This document shows, piece after piece, positions 14,730-22,950 of a stretch of DNA of 24,468 nt (within the stretch, counting starts at the first letter, position 1; each line of letters starts with the position of its first letter). The DNA lies in assembly GCA_023395555.1 (NCBI GenBank), contig JAEWYQ010000047.1, positions 1 through 24,468 on the forward strand. Reading direction: 5' to 3'. The stretch comes from Bacillota bacterium (GTDB taxonomy: Bacteria > Bacillota > Clostridia > Lachnospirales > Lachnospiraceae). The position numbers and the translations under genes were made by a program. The notes beneath the pieces were generated by a model. That model saw nothing but the letters and a program-made list of their open reading frames with translations, was not told the origin of the DNA and made no database searches.

Positions 14730-14767
14730 AAAAGGGTTTCGGTTGTATTTTAGTCGGGGCCCTTTTT
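14730..14767 (+). terminator. Probable intrinsic terminator of the hyp operon
   Basis: AAAAGGG (14730-14736) can pair with CCCTTTT (14760-14766), followed by TTCTC. The stem is short and the loop long (~23 bases), so this is a weak candidate. Its position between hypA and the next promoter fits. Confidence 0.45.
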
Positions 14768-14775
14768 CTCGTGTC

Positions 14776-14804
14776 TTGACAAGTCCGGCCGGTTGCGATA
14801 TTAT
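14776..14804 (+). promoter_or_regulatory. Promoter of the phosphatidylserine operon
   Basis: TTGACA (14776-14781), a 17-bp spacer and TATTAT (14799-14804) precede the pssA gene. Because this promoter overlaps the first codons of the longer open frame at 14793, it supports the internal start at 14853. Confidence 0.7.
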
Positions 14805-14852
14805 TTGGCAAGGGGCATACGCAGGACAGCTGATATTAGGGGAGGATTTTTT

Positions 14853-15479
14853 ATGAATGGTTATTATGGCATACCAACCTGGTTAACCTATTTGAATATG
14901 ATTTTTGGTGTGATGGGCGTGAGCTGTGCGTTTAGAAGCAATATTTCCACGGCCATAGTATGCCTGATTATTTCCGGCATATGTGATATGTTTGACGGAA
15001 CAGTCGCCAAATGTTTTAAACGAAGCAATTCTGAAAAAAGCTATGGTATCCAGATTGATTCATTGGCCGATGTCATCAGCTTTGGCGTGCTTCCGGGCGC
15101 AATCGGTCTCGCTCTTGGCATGGACCGCTTTCCCATGGTGATGGTGGTGGCGGTTTATATTCTCGCGGCACTGATCCGCCTGGCCTACTTTAATGTAACG
15201 GAGATGGTAATTCAGAGCAGCGGCAATCAATGCAGAACCTTTTACGAAGGACTGCCGGTCACAAGCGTTGCGATTATCATACCCTTTACCTATTTATTGA
15301 GCCTTTGGTTTAATTTCCCGCTTCCGAAGCCCTATGGCATTCTTCTGGCGGTTATCGCAGTTCTTTTTGTTTCGAAGTTTCATGTACAGAAGCTGAAAAT
15401 AAGAACGATGCTTGCCCTGGGAGCGGTCAGCATCCCGGTTGTAGTGGTGCTGATTATTAAGGTTGTGATGCGCAGATGA
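14853..15479 (+). CDS. pssA: CDP-diacylglycerol-serine O-phosphatidyltransferase
   Basis: This 208-residue integral membrane enzyme of the CDP-alcohol phosphatidyltransferase family makes phosphatidylserine from CDP-diacylglycerol and serine. The signature is D45-x2-D48-G-x2-A-K53 ... G65-x3-D69-x3-D73, with Lys53 where many members have Arg and a slightly long loop, as in other clostridial PssA proteins. About six hydrophobic helices are present. I start at 14853 because GGGGAGG precedes this ATG and the promoter overlaps the longer frame. The stop overlaps the ATG of psd (ATGA), so synthase and decarboxylase are coupled to make phosphatidylethanolamine. Confidence 0.93.
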   Translation: MNGYYGIPTWLTYLNMIFGVMGVSCAFRSNISTAIVCLIISGICDMFDGTVAKCFKRSNSEKSYGIQIDSLADVISFGVLPGAIGLALGMDRFPMVMVVAVYILAALIRLAYFNVTEMVIQSSGNQCRTFYEGLPVTSVAIIIPFTYLLSLWFNFPLPKPYGILLAVIAVLFVSKFHVQKLKIRTMLALGAVSIPVVVVLIIKVVMRR

Positions 15480-16348
15480 GCGGCGTAGTCACCCATTCCG
15501 CCAAGGAAAGCGCCTCACTCAGGTTCCTCTATGGTACCCCTGCCGGACGGGCTGTGCTGAAGATCCTTACGCAGCCTGTTTTTTCCGTTGCTGGCGGTGC
15601 TTTTCTGAAAATGCCGTTATCCACAATACTGATAGACGGCTATATACGGAAAAACAGGATTAATATGAAGCGATTTGCAAGGAAGCGCTATCGCTCCTTT
15701 CATGATTTTTTTATACGGGAATTAAAAGAAAAAGAATTTTCAGAGGAATGTCCCGTACATCTTTTGCTTGCTCCCTGCGACGGAAAGGCATCGGCTTATA
15801 CGATCTCAGAAGAGAACGCTTTTCGTATCAAAAACTCAGTATATACCATAGGGGATCTGCTGGAGGATGAAGTGCTTGCAAAGAATTTTACCGGCGGTAC
15901 CTGTGTTATCTTCCGTCTCACTCCCGATGACTATCACCGGTATTGCTATGTTGATGACGGGGAGATTCTTGCCCGGAAGGAAATCAGGGGAGTGCTTCAT
16001 ACCGTACGCCCCATCGCCCATTACCATTATCCTGTTTTTGTGCGGAATAGCAGGGTGTGTACCATGATGCGCACAGCACATTTCGGCGACGTAATACAGA
16101 TTGAAGTGGGAGCATTGATGGTTGGGAAGATCCGGAATCATAAAAACTCCGGCAGCTTCACCAGGGGCGAGGAAAAGGGACTTTTTGAGTTTGGCGGTTC
16201 CACCATTCTTCTTCTTTTCAAGGAAGGCGCTGTTCAGATAAAGAAGGATATTCTGGCAGCCACTTTACGAGGAGAGGAGCATGTCCTGCGTGTCGGGGAA
16301 GTAATTGGTGAAAAAGCGGAAGGAGGGCTTTCATCATGTGGGTTATAG
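15476..16348 (+). CDS. psd: Phosphatidylserine decarboxylase proenzyme
   Basis: This 290-residue enzyme converts phosphatidylserine to phosphatidylethanolamine at the membrane. It should cleave itself at GGST (S242 becomes the pyruvoyl group); Gly replaces the Leu of the classical LGST, seen in related clostridial enzymes. Active-site context is kept: APCDGK near residue 100, RLTPDDYHRYCYVDDG near 150, and GALMVGKI near 215. The ATG overlaps the pssA stop by 4 nt, and the C-terminus overlaps the start of the metallophosphoesterase gene by 13 nt, so three genes are co-transcribed. The length fits the family. Confidence 0.95.
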   Translation: MSGVVTHSAKESASLRFLYGTPAGRAVLKILTQPVFSVAGGAFLKMPLSTILIDGYIRKNRINMKRFARKRYRSFHDFFIRELKEKEFSEECPVHLLLAPCDGKASAYTISEENAFRIKNSVYTIGDLLEDEVLAKNFTGGTCVIFRLTPDDYHRYCYVDDGEILARKEIRGVLHTVRPIAHYHYPVFVRNSRVCTMMRTAHFGDVIQIEVGALMVGKIRNHKNSGSFTRGEEKGLFEFGGSTILLLFKEGAVQIKKDILAATLRGEEHVLRVGEVIGEKAEGGLSSCGL

Positions 16349-17490
16349 CACTTATTTTGGCACTTTCGGCCTTTGTCGGATTATTTGTAAATGCAGGCCG
16401 GAAGCTTTTTCTATGGCTGAGGCCGCTGTTTACCGGCGTCAGCCCGGTGGTGTACGGTACGGTATACGGAGTGATCCTTACGGCGGTTCTGGCTTTCTTT
16501 GTGGTTAGCCGTATACCGGACAATGGGTTGCCCCGTATTATTTTTAATATCGCGCATTATGCCCTTGGGTTTCTTTTATACATTATGATGCTTGCCAATC
16601 TGGTGGATTTGCTGCTGTTCCTGGGCAGGATCCTTCGTCTGCTGCCGGCGCAGCTGCCCCAGCAGGCTTCGATTGCCGCAGGAACCGTTGTATTGGTGAT
16701 TGCGGCGGGGCTGTCGGTCTATGGCGCGGTTCATGCATCCGCAATCCAGACCAGCAGATATGAGGTACAGCTTCGCTTGGGGACAGAGGCGGAGGAAAGG
16801 GCTTCCCTGCAAATCGCCCTGATCAGTGATCTGCATCTTGGATATGTGATGGAAGAAAATCATATGAAGAAAATCGTTGCGGCGGTAAATGCCGTAAAGC
16901 CGGATCTTATCTGCATTGCAGGTGATATATTTGACGGTGACGCCACATCGCTGAAGAATCCGGAAGCGCTTCAGCACTTGTTCCGTGAGATGAAGGCAAC
17001 CCATGGTGTCTATGCGGTTCACGGCAATCATGATGCCGGGGCAAGCTATGATCAGATGATGGATTTTCTCGCCGGAGCCGGTGTTCAGGTACTGAAGGAC
17101 GAGGCGGTGGTCATTGACGGCAGAGTTGTTCTGGCGGGCAGAATGGACTCCTCACCCATCGGCAGGCAGGGGGAGGGGCGTAAAGCGCTGGAGCTTCCCC
17201 AGGGAACGGAAGAGCTTCCGGTGATTGTCATGGACCACCAGCCCGGCAATATAAAGGAATACGGCGGGAATGTGGATCTGATTTTCTGCGGGCATACCCA
17301 TCAGGGGCAAATGTTCCCCTTTAATCTGATTACCAATGCGCTGTTCGATGTGGACTACGGGTATTATCAGATGCCGGATAACGGGCCGCAGGTGATTGTC
17401 ACCTCCGGTGCAGGGACCTGGGGACCCCCTCAGCGGGTTGCCACGGACAATGAGATAGCGGCAGTTCGGATTGAATTCCCCTCCAGATAG
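16336..17490 (+). CDS. Membrane-anchored metallophosphoesterase (YkuE-like)
   Basis: The 384-residue protein has four N-terminal hydrophobic segments (about 1-18, 33-58, 68-95, 112-135) followed by a calcineurin-like phosphoesterase domain. The di-metal motifs are all present: ISDLHLG (near 165), GDIFDGD (near 195), GNHDAG (near 232), MDHQPG (near 299) and GHTHQGQ (near 318). It probably acts outside the membrane on a lipid or cell-wall phosphoester; the substrate is not known. AAGGAGG sits 8-10 nt before the ATG. It overlaps psd and may serve phospholipid turnover. An in-frame hydrolase remnant follows directly after its stop. Confidence 0.92.
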   Translation: MWVIALILALSAFVGLFVNAGRKLFLWLRPLFTGVSPVVYGTVYGVILTAVLAFFVVSRIPDNGLPRIIFNIAHYALGFLLYIMMLANLVDLLLFLGRILRLLPAQLPQQASIAAGTVVLVIAAGLSVYGAVHASAIQTSRYEVQLRLGTEAEERASLQIALISDLHLGYVMEENHMKKIVAAVNAVKPDLICIAGDIFDGDATSLKNPEALQHLFREMKATHGVYAVHGNHDAGASYDQMMDFLAGAGVQVLKDEAVVIDGRVVLAGRMDSSPIGRQGEGRKALELPQGTEELPVIVMDHQPGNIKEYGGNVDLIFCGHTHQGQMFPFNLITNALFDVDYGYYQMPDNGPQVIVTSGAGTWGPPQRVATDNEIAAVRIEFPSR

Positions 17491-17814
17491 CGGAGGATAT
17501 TAACGACCCTCCCGCCATTAGAGCCGCAGAGGTTTTTTGACTGGTTTTGCGGAAGCTTGAATAAAAAGAATATTCTTATGTGGTTAGGTGATATCCGTAC
17601 AATTTACATTCATCAGGAAAGATACTCCAGAGCAGTTGAGAAAATTGCATTGGAAGTGCAAGTTCCGCTAATTGATTTAAGGGGAGCATTTCTAAAAGCA
17701 GGGGATGTGAAAGAATTGCTTTGCGAGGATGGAACACATCCAAATACCTTGGGTCAAAAAGTCATGGCATCGTCTTTTGATAATTTTGCAAAAGAATTTT
17801 TGAAAAATTCATAG
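17491..17814 (+). pseudogene. SGNH/GDSL hydrolase remnant, 5' truncated
   Basis: The frame continues without a start codon from the TAG of the metallophosphoesterase to 17814. It reads as the C-terminal ~105 residues of an SGNH/GDSL hydrolase: LPPLEPQRFFDWF, then the catalytic Asp-His block DGTHPNTLGQ near the end. The front half with the nucleophile Ser (GDSL block I) and Gly/Asn blocks II-III is absent. The first usable codon is a TTG at 17557 without a good ribosome site, well inside the homologous part, so a functional product is unlikely. The break coincides exactly with the end of the upstream gene, pointing to a deletion junction. Confidence 0.72.
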
Positions 17815-17840
17815 GAAATCAAATGGAAGGAGTGAAAAAC

Positions 17841-18302
17841 ATGAACGAATTAGTTGTGAAAACTCCAGCCTTTGAAAATGAGGGCTTAATACCTAAGGAG
17901 TATACAGGATACGGCGATGATATATCGCCTGAACTGCATTTGACTGATATAGATGGACGCGCAAAGTCTATCATTATCATCATGGACGATATGGGGCATC
18001 CTGTGCCTGCGTATAATCATTGGATTATATGGAATATTCCTGTCATGCCAATAATACCGGCACATATACCGCATGGTAAAATTGTTGAAACGTTGTCAGG
18101 CGCTGTACAGGGACGCGGGTATGGCAAACATAGATATAGGGGTCCTAAACCGCCATTTAATTGGTCGCATAGGTATCGGTTTAGTGTGTTTACAATGGAT
18201 TGTATGTTGGATTTGCCAAGTTCTTCAAGAAAGCATGCTTTACTTAAAGCAATGGATGGACATATACTTCAACAGGCGGAGTTAATTGGTCATTACAGAT
18301 AG
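17841..18302 (+). CDS. YbhB/YbcL family (PEBP-like) protein
   Basis: This 153-residue protein belongs to the phosphatidylethanolamine-binding-protein-like YbhB/YbcL family. It shows the ligand-pocket motifs IMDDMGHPVPAYNHWIIWNIP-like (near 46-65, first Asp pair and NHW) and GRGYGKHRYRGPKPP (the conserved G-x3-G-x3-Y-x-G-P-x-PP). No signal peptide, so it is cytoplasmic. I choose the ATG at 17841, since AAGGAG at 17826-17831 is placed correctly for it, over the ATG at 17823 that contains that site. Its exact role is unknown in bacteria. A perfect terminator follows. Confidence 0.9.
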   Translation: MNELVVKTPAFENEGLIPKEYTGYGDDISPELHLTDIDGRAKSIIIIMDDMGHPVPAYNHWIIWNIPVMPIIPAHIPHGKIVETLSGAVQGRGYGKHRYRGPKPPFNWSHRYRFSVFTMDCMLDLPSSSRKHALLKAMDGHILQQAELIGHYR

Positions 18303-18330
18303 CAGCATATTTTATCTGTTCTTTTTAATA

Positions 18331-18376
18331 AAAAAATCAGTCAGTCTATCTTTTTAGATATTCTGACTGATTTTTT
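18331..18376. terminator. Strong intrinsic terminator after the PEBP-like gene
   Basis: AAAAAATCAGTCAG (18331-18344) and CTGACTGATTTTTT (18363-18376) form a perfect 14-bp stem. The intervening TATCTTTTTAGATA also folds. T runs lie on both sides. Confidence 0.93.
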
Positions 18377-18377
18377 A

Positions 18378-18482
18378 ACAAGCGCGAATTAGCCACGCTT
18401 GCCCATTCATTGCAGGCAAAACTGGATGAAATATATTACCGTCTGTCTGTGGATGATTTCATAAAAATAAAAACGAATGCTA
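18378..18482 (+). other. Possible gene remnant with no start codon
   Basis: Just after the terminator a frame reads KRELATLAHSLQAKLDEIYY and continues RLSVDDFIKIK, looking like helical coding sequence. After that the +1 frame gives a better-looking tail (NECYLVFDGTLRL, stop near 18511). There is no start or ribosome site, and the stop lies at the end of the convergent gene. It could be the 3' scrap of a lost gene. I cannot name a family. Confidence 0.25.
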
Positions 18483-18514
18483 TCTGGTATTTGATGGAAC
18501 GTTACGCCTATAAA

Positions 18515-19927
18515 TCACGGAATAATTTCAAAAATAGTACCTTGATTAAGATCAGCCACTCTCATAGAGCCATAGACCCCTAAATATAGTTTAGTTTGAT
18601 CCGGATTAGCTCCCAAGCTAACATAATAAGATGCTTCAGACCCAAAATCATAATCGGTTTCAATAACACTATAATCTTCGGGTCTGCAATCAGTTCTTGC
18701 CCGGGCATAAGCTAAAACACCTCTAGCCGGCGGAGATCCTTCATTCCGGGCAAGATCGGTAAATACGATGCTTCCCGTTAAATCGGGGATTTCACTTCCC
18801 ATATATGGATGGACTCCTGTAAGTGCGGTTGCTTCAAATTTATCGGGTCGGGAATCTTCATGAAAATAGCTGACGAGAGGAGGAAGGCGCCGTTGGGAAG
18901 TCCCTGCTGCTTCATCATAATAAGCAAATATTTTCTCATTCAAAGCCGGATTTGCAGAGCAGCTTTGAATAATCGAAGTAGGAAAATCACCTTCCCATCC
19001 CCGCCAGCCAAAGTTAACAAATCCTTCTTGATCAGAACCGGTTTCTATGAAAGAAGATTGTACAAGCTCAGTAACAGGGATCGCCTTATAATCAACGAAT
19101 GAAAAAATCGACTCTACCAGATCCTGTCCGACATTTCCTGCATATTTGATATAATGATTATAATTCCTTTGAAAAGAAATGCCCGGTATATTGCGGACCC
19201 CTTTGGCGATAACCGTAAGCGTTTCCTGAATGGCTGCGGGAAGTTCATCAAAGCGTGTGATGACGGGCAGAATATCATAAAATGCATCTTCAGCGATATC
19301 GATTTCAATTATTTTACCGGCGATTTCCATATCATCCTGACTTAAATTGAATGGATCATAGCCTGATCCGCCATCGCCGGTTGTTAGAACAAGGTTTCCT
19401 GTTTCAGGAGAAAAGTTTAAGCTATTAACACCATTATGATTTAAAAATGGTCTCCTTATATTGAGCAATGTCCTTCGTTTTTGAGGCTGTAAATTTGATT
19501 GTAAAATCCATTCTTCCACTGTATCAATATGATCATATTGAACTTCCCGGTCAGTCCATTTGAGATTTAAGGTTGCGGGGTCACAGGGATTCGGTTCAAA
19601 GGAGCCAGGAAGAGCACCCGGACCCTGTGTTCCGGCGACCGAATAATGAAGATAAAACAGGCCGTTATAGTAAAAGTCGGGGTGAAACGCTAGTCCCAGC
19701 AATCCCCGCTCATCATATCCGCCGGAAGAAGCACCCAGTTCAAGGATTTGCGGGCGAATATCCAAGAAAGTCTCTATCACTCCGTCTCCGATATAAAAAA
19801 TCTCTCCCACTTGAGTTGCAATAAACAATCTTTCTATTGTATCGCCCGGCAGCAGAGCTGTCTTTAAAACTGTGGGTAGATTGATATTACTTACCAGCGG
19901 CCATAAGCTAACTTTTACTTTTATCAA
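18515..19927 (-). CDS. Glucose/sorbosone dehydrogenase-like six-bladed beta-propeller protein
   Basis: The 470-residue product resembles the GSDH/PQQ-dependent sugar dehydrogenase superfamily: GLLGLAFHPDFYYNGLFYLHYS near 75-97 (a family hallmark), FLNHNGVNSLNFSPETGNL near 160-180, TTGDGG near 183-188, and NFGWRGWEGDFP near 325. Proteins of this kind are normally secreted and oxidise aldoses with PQQ. Here no signal peptide, membrane segment or PQQ-synthesis gene is visible, so enzymatic activity is uncertain. It starts at a TTG after GAGGG. It lies 108 bp downstream of the RsmH-like gene on the same strand, perhaps co-transcribed. Family likely; function unclear. Confidence 0.8.
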   Translation of the reverse strand: MIKVKVSLWPLVSNINLPTVLKTALLPGDTIERLFIATQVGEIFYIGDGVIETFLDIRPQILELGASSGGYDERGLLGLAFHPDFYYNGLFYLHYSVAGTQGPGALPGSFEPNPCDPATLNLKWTDREVQYDHIDTVEEWILQSNLQPQKRRTLLNIRRPFLNHNGVNSLNFSPETGNLVLTTGDGGSGYDPFNLSQDDMEIAGKIIEIDIAEDAFYDILPVITRFDELPAAIQETLTVIAKGVRNIPGISFQRNYNHYIKYAGNVGQDLVESIFSFVDYKAIPVTELVQSSFIETGSDQEGFVNFGWRGWEGDFPTSIIQSCSANPALNEKIFAYYDEAAGTSQRRLPPLVSYFHEDSRPDKFEATALTGVHPYMGSEIPDLTGSIVFTDLARNEGSPPARGVLAYARARTDCRPEDYSVIETDYDFGSEASYYVSLGANPDQTKLYLGVYGSMRVADLNQGTIFEIIP

Positions 19928-20035
19928 TGTTTTTCCCTCGTTCTCGCTGACTTCTTTTATAAAATATGATTAGAACTATTTTATTAGTACTAAATTGAAG
20001 CTGTCATTGTATCTGCCGAGGTATTTGATGAATCA

Positions 20036-21085
20036 TTATGATTTTATAGCCCAACGTAATTTTGCACACCGGGCACGGCTGTTGGAATTACATTCTTCCG
20101 CGGACGGGCGGATAGCCTCAGGAGCGATCTCTTTATAGACCCCTTCGCGATAGAAGTGCTGAAAGGATTTCTTGACGAGACGGTCTTCGCCGGAATGAAA
20201 CGTAAGAATAGCGACACGCCCGCCCTCAGCCATGGCCCCAGGAAGCTTTTCTAAAAATTCATATAGCGCCTCAAATTCATTATTAACATCAATCCGCAAT
20301 GCTTGAAAGCATCTTTGACAGGATTTTTTAATTTCATCGTTTCTATCTTTTTCCGGAATAAATTTCAGGGCATCTTTAATAATTTGCCGGAGCTGGCTGG
20401 TTGTCACAATGTCGGCTCCCTTTTTTATTGCGGAAACAATGGTGCGGGCGATTTCCGCGGAATGAGGCTCATCCGCATTTTCCAAGAGCATACTGTATAA
20501 TTCATCCTGTGAAATAGTTTTAAGGCGCTCCGCCGCAGAGATACCTTTTGACGGATTCAGCCGTAAGTCCAATGGTCCCTCTGTTTTAAAAGAAAATCCC
20601 CGTTCGGGATTGTCTATCTGCATTGAGGAAACACCCAAATCCGCCAATATAAAATTCAACGGCCCTGCTTCAGCGGTAATTTGATCTATATTGGAAAAAT
20701 TCATTTGTCTGACGGTCAAAATTTCCGGGCCATAGCCTAAGCCCTCTAAACGCTCCCTTGTACGCGGCAATTCAATAGAATCTACATCTGTAGCATACAA
20801 ATGTCCCTCTGAATTCAAACAATTCAGCATCTCCAGGGTATGACCGCCATAACCCAGGGTTGCGTCCAGTCCGGTTTGTCCGGGGGTGATCTGTAAGAAT
20901 TCCAGGATTTCTTTGACGCAAATGGAACGATGCATACCGGCGGGGGTACTGCCTTTTTGAATCACCTTTGCCACGGTATCGGCATATAACTCCGGCTGCA
21001 GTTCCTTATATTTATCTTTAAAAGCCTTTGGGTGAGTCCCTTTATATCTGACACGCCGCTGATGTTTCTGTTCTTGATGATCCAT
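20036..21085 (-). CDS. rsmH: RsmH-type 16S rRNA (cytosine-1402-N4) methyltransferase paralogue
   Basis: The 349-residue SAM-dependent methyltransferase has the RsmH/MraW signatures: LDATLGYGGHTLEML (about 73-87), the DLGVSSMQIDNPERGFSF block (about 150-167), and a late TFHSGEDRLVKKSF (where the usual text is SFHSLEDR). It ends in NSRARCAKLRWAIKS. RsmH methylates C1402 of 16S rRNA in the decoding centre. It has a basic ~50-residue N-terminal extension (HQRRVRYKG...FKDKYKELQPELY) and is not beside the division genes that normally flank mraW, so it is probably the second, accessory copy found in many Firmicutes. Substrate assignment for this paralogue is less certain than the fold. Confidence 0.9.
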   Translation of the reverse strand: MDHQEQKHQRRVRYKGTHPKAFKDKYKELQPELYADTVAKVIQKGSTPAGMHRSICVKEILEFLQITPGQTGLDATLGYGGHTLEMLNCLNSEGHLYATDVDSIELPRTRERLEGLGYGPEILTVRQMNFSNIDQITAEAGPLNFILADLGVSSMQIDNPERGFSFKTEGPLDLRLNPSKGISAAERLKTISQDELYSMLLENADEPHSAEIARTIVSAIKKGADIVTTSQLRQIIKDALKFIPEKDRNDEIKKSCQRCFQALRIDVNNEFEALYEFLEKLPGAMAEGGRVAILTFHSGEDRLVKKSFQHFYREGVYKEIAPEAIRPSAEECNSNSRARCAKLRWAIKS

Positions 21086-21248
21086 TCCTGATTCCGCCCT
21101 TTCAAATACCTGTTTTTTATATGGGATTTAAAGCCTTAGCGAAGCTAACGCTTCTGAATATTCCTGCCAGTCATATGATATCAAATGCATTTTATAAAAG
21201 CAAGGAACACCGTTAATTTTCACTACGGAAACTCAAGGTATATAGATC

Positions 21249-21277
21249 TTGACTTTTGGAAATGACTATGGTATATT
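21249..21277 (+). promoter_or_regulatory. Promoter of the leader/attenuator transcript
   Basis: TTGACT (21249-21254), a 17-bp spacer and TATATT (21272-21277) would start a transcript near 21284. That transcript carries the short leader peptide and hairpin described next. Confidence 0.65.
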
Positions 21278-21299
21278 TAGGTAATAATTTGAAAGGTAG

Positions 21300-21375
21300 G
21301 TGAGCATTTATTATGAAAACTTGTTTATACATGAAAAATCGAAGTGGTATTGCTCACTTAATAAGCATGTCTTAA
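21300..21375 (+). CDS. Leader peptide, 20 codons, in a foldable leader
   Basis: An ATG at 21313 preceded by AGGTAGG opens a 20-residue frame, MKTCLYMKNRSGIAHLISMS, ending in TAA at 21373-21375. GTGAGCA (21300-21306), overlapping the ribosome site, is complementary to TGCTCAC (21351-21357) inside the frame. So the leader can hide its own start, or open when ribosomes stall. A terminator-like hairpin begins 3 nt after the stop. This is the plan of translation-coupled attenuators before antibiotic-resistance genes, but no such gene follows. The peptide sequence itself was not recognised. Confidence 0.55.
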
Positions 21376-21377
21376 TA

Positions 21378-21441
21378 AGCACTCCTGTTTATTTTTTTGG
21401 CAATAAATTTCTGCACTTCTGTTTTTCAGGAGTGCTTTTTA
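21378..21441 (+). terminator. Attenuator/terminator hairpin after the leader peptide
   Basis: AAGCACTCCTG (21378-21387) pairs with CAGGAGTGCTT (21427-21437), closed by TTTTTAT. The loop of ~39 bases is large and AT-rich, typical of an attenuator whose alternative structure depends on the leader upstream. Confidence 0.7.
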
Positions 21442-21738
21442 TATTGAAAGGATAAATAGTAAAGAAATAAAGATGAATAGATGAAAAGCTGAGAGGCGCT
21501 ATGAATTGGGGATATGAAAGTTTTTCAATTCAAATAGTACATATTAAAAGGTGAAAAAACTGGATGACATGAGAACGATATAAATTCCAGTATATCAAGT
21601 TAATTGACAAGTACACAAATTCCAAGTTGTCGGGCTCATTATGAGCATAACGGGAACATCATAGATTAGAGTTGGAGGAAAAATAGATGCGGATATAAAG
21701 CAATTTGTGAACACAAAAAATCTGTTAAGGAAGCGCGC
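21442..21738 (+). other. Gap holding probable remnants between attenuator and kinase gene
   Basis: No full gene is seen. A 17-codon frame with a GAGAGG site starts at 21501 (MNWGYESFSIQIVHIKR). A 13-base palindrome GCTCATTATGAGC lies at 21635-21647. A well-placed GGAGG (21674-21678) precedes ATG at 21687, but this frame stops after three codons, which could be the start of a lost gene. A TTGACA at 21605-21610 has no convincing -10. I see no clear promoter for the kinase gene. Confidence 0.35.
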
Positions 21739-22950
21739 ATGATGGATAACAAAATCAAGGAGCAATATATAATATTTATCTACATATCACTTGCAGCAAC
21801 ATTAGTCTATCTGGGATGCAAATTTAGCAATCACTTGTGGCTGTTACTATTGCTTGTTGGTTCCTGTGCTCTGTTAGTGACACTACGCCATACAATTCTT
21901 TTCAATCGGCTTGGTCAGTGGTATTCCCTCATTCTTATATACCTTCCAGATGCAGTATTGGCTTTTCTTGTGGGTCTATTTATCAGTATCGACGGTGCGA
22001 CGGTGATTTATCTTATTATTTTGTGCGATGCCTGCCTCTTTTGCCCCAGATTGACGGGATATATATTGGCCTGTCTTTGCAGTTTGGTATATACCTTCTT
22101 CGTCTTCTTTCATTCCTCATCCCGGCAAACCGGTACAGATTATATTTCAGACATCGCATTTATGGGTGGAGCGTTCCTCTCTGTTTTGGCTTTGACTGCA
22201 CTTGTGAGACAAGAAGCAGAAGCCCGACAAAACAGTAAAAGGATGTTCTATGAATTAAAGACCAAGTCCAAACAGCTGGAAGATTTCTATTGCAAGCTGA
22301 AGGAAGCGGCAGTGATGCAGGAAAAAATGGCTGTTTTGCAAGAAAGAGTACGGCTTTCAAGAGATATGCATGACACCGTCGGACATGCGCTTACCAATGG
22401 ACTATTTACCATCGAAGCGGCTGAAAAGCTTATAGAAAGCGGTCAGAAAGACGCGGCTGTGAAAATATCTCTGGCAAAGGAACAGCTCCGTAAAGGCTTG
22501 GCAGAACTTCGAAAGACTGTCTCTACTATTGCTATAGAGCCCTCCGGATTCCTCGAATCTTTCCGAAGTCTTCTAGAAAACATGCGCAGACAGGGCTTTT
22601 CTGTTTACGAGGATATTGAAAAGCCGCCGGAACTAGGCACCCGTCAGCAAACCGCTCTGCTTAGAGCCCTTCAGGAGGGATTGACGAACGGAGTGAAGCA
22701 CGGGCATAGTACAGCTTTTGTGGTTCGTCTGGCGGAAGACAGCGGCAATGTCCGGTTTTCTCTGGAAGATAACGGCGCAGGTTGCGAAAAGCTTATGCCG
22801 GGATTTGGATTAAAATCTATGAAGCAGCGAGTCATTGACGCGGGAGGCAGTTTGCGGACGGAGGCACGGCCAGGCAAAGGCTTCCTCATAGAAATTATAC
22901 TACCTGTGAAAGGAACGGTAAATGAAACCAATACTTATAGCGATTGCTGA
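21739..22950 (+). CDS. Sensor histidine kinase, NarL/LiaS class
   Basis: This 403-residue membrane kinase has five to six N-terminal hydrophobic helices (about 12-165) with almost no extracellular loops, then a coiled coil (~170-205), a HisKA_3 phospho-acceptor RDMHDTVGH (H211) and an ATP-binding domain (N box EGLTNGVKHG near 312-321, then DNGAGC and GFGLKSMKQR). The lack of an outside sensor domain suits an intramembrane-sensing kinase, as with cell-envelope or antimicrobial-peptide detectors. AAGGAAG is placed 5 nt before the ATG. The last 29 nt overlap the response-regulator gene, and a permease follows, as in self-regulated ABC export systems. Confidence 0.93.
   Translation: MMDNKIKEQYIIFIYISLAATLVYLGCKFSNHLWLLLLLVGSCALLVTLRHTILFNRLGQWYSLILIYLPDAVLAFLVGLFISIDGATVIYLIILCDACLFCPRLTGYILACLCSLVYTFFVFFHSSSRQTGTDYISDIAFMGGAFLSVLALTALVRQEAEARQNSKRMFYELKTKSKQLEDFYCKLKEAAVMQEKMAVLQERVRLSRDMHDTVGHALTNGLFTIEAAEKLIESGQKDAAVKISLAKEQLRKGLAELRKTVSTIAIEPSGFLESFRSLLENMRRQGFSVYEDIEKPPELGTRQQTALLRALQEGLTNGVKHGHSTAFVVRLAEDSGNVRFSLEDNGAGCEKLMPGFGLKSMKQRVIDAGGSLRTEARPGKGFLIEIILPVKGTVNETNTYSDC

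Noticed and set aside
21605..21647. TTGACA plus the GCTCATTATGAGC palindrome as a promoter for the kinase gene
   Set aside because: No -10 element at 16-18 bp; the palindrome is noted but a promoter call is not supported.
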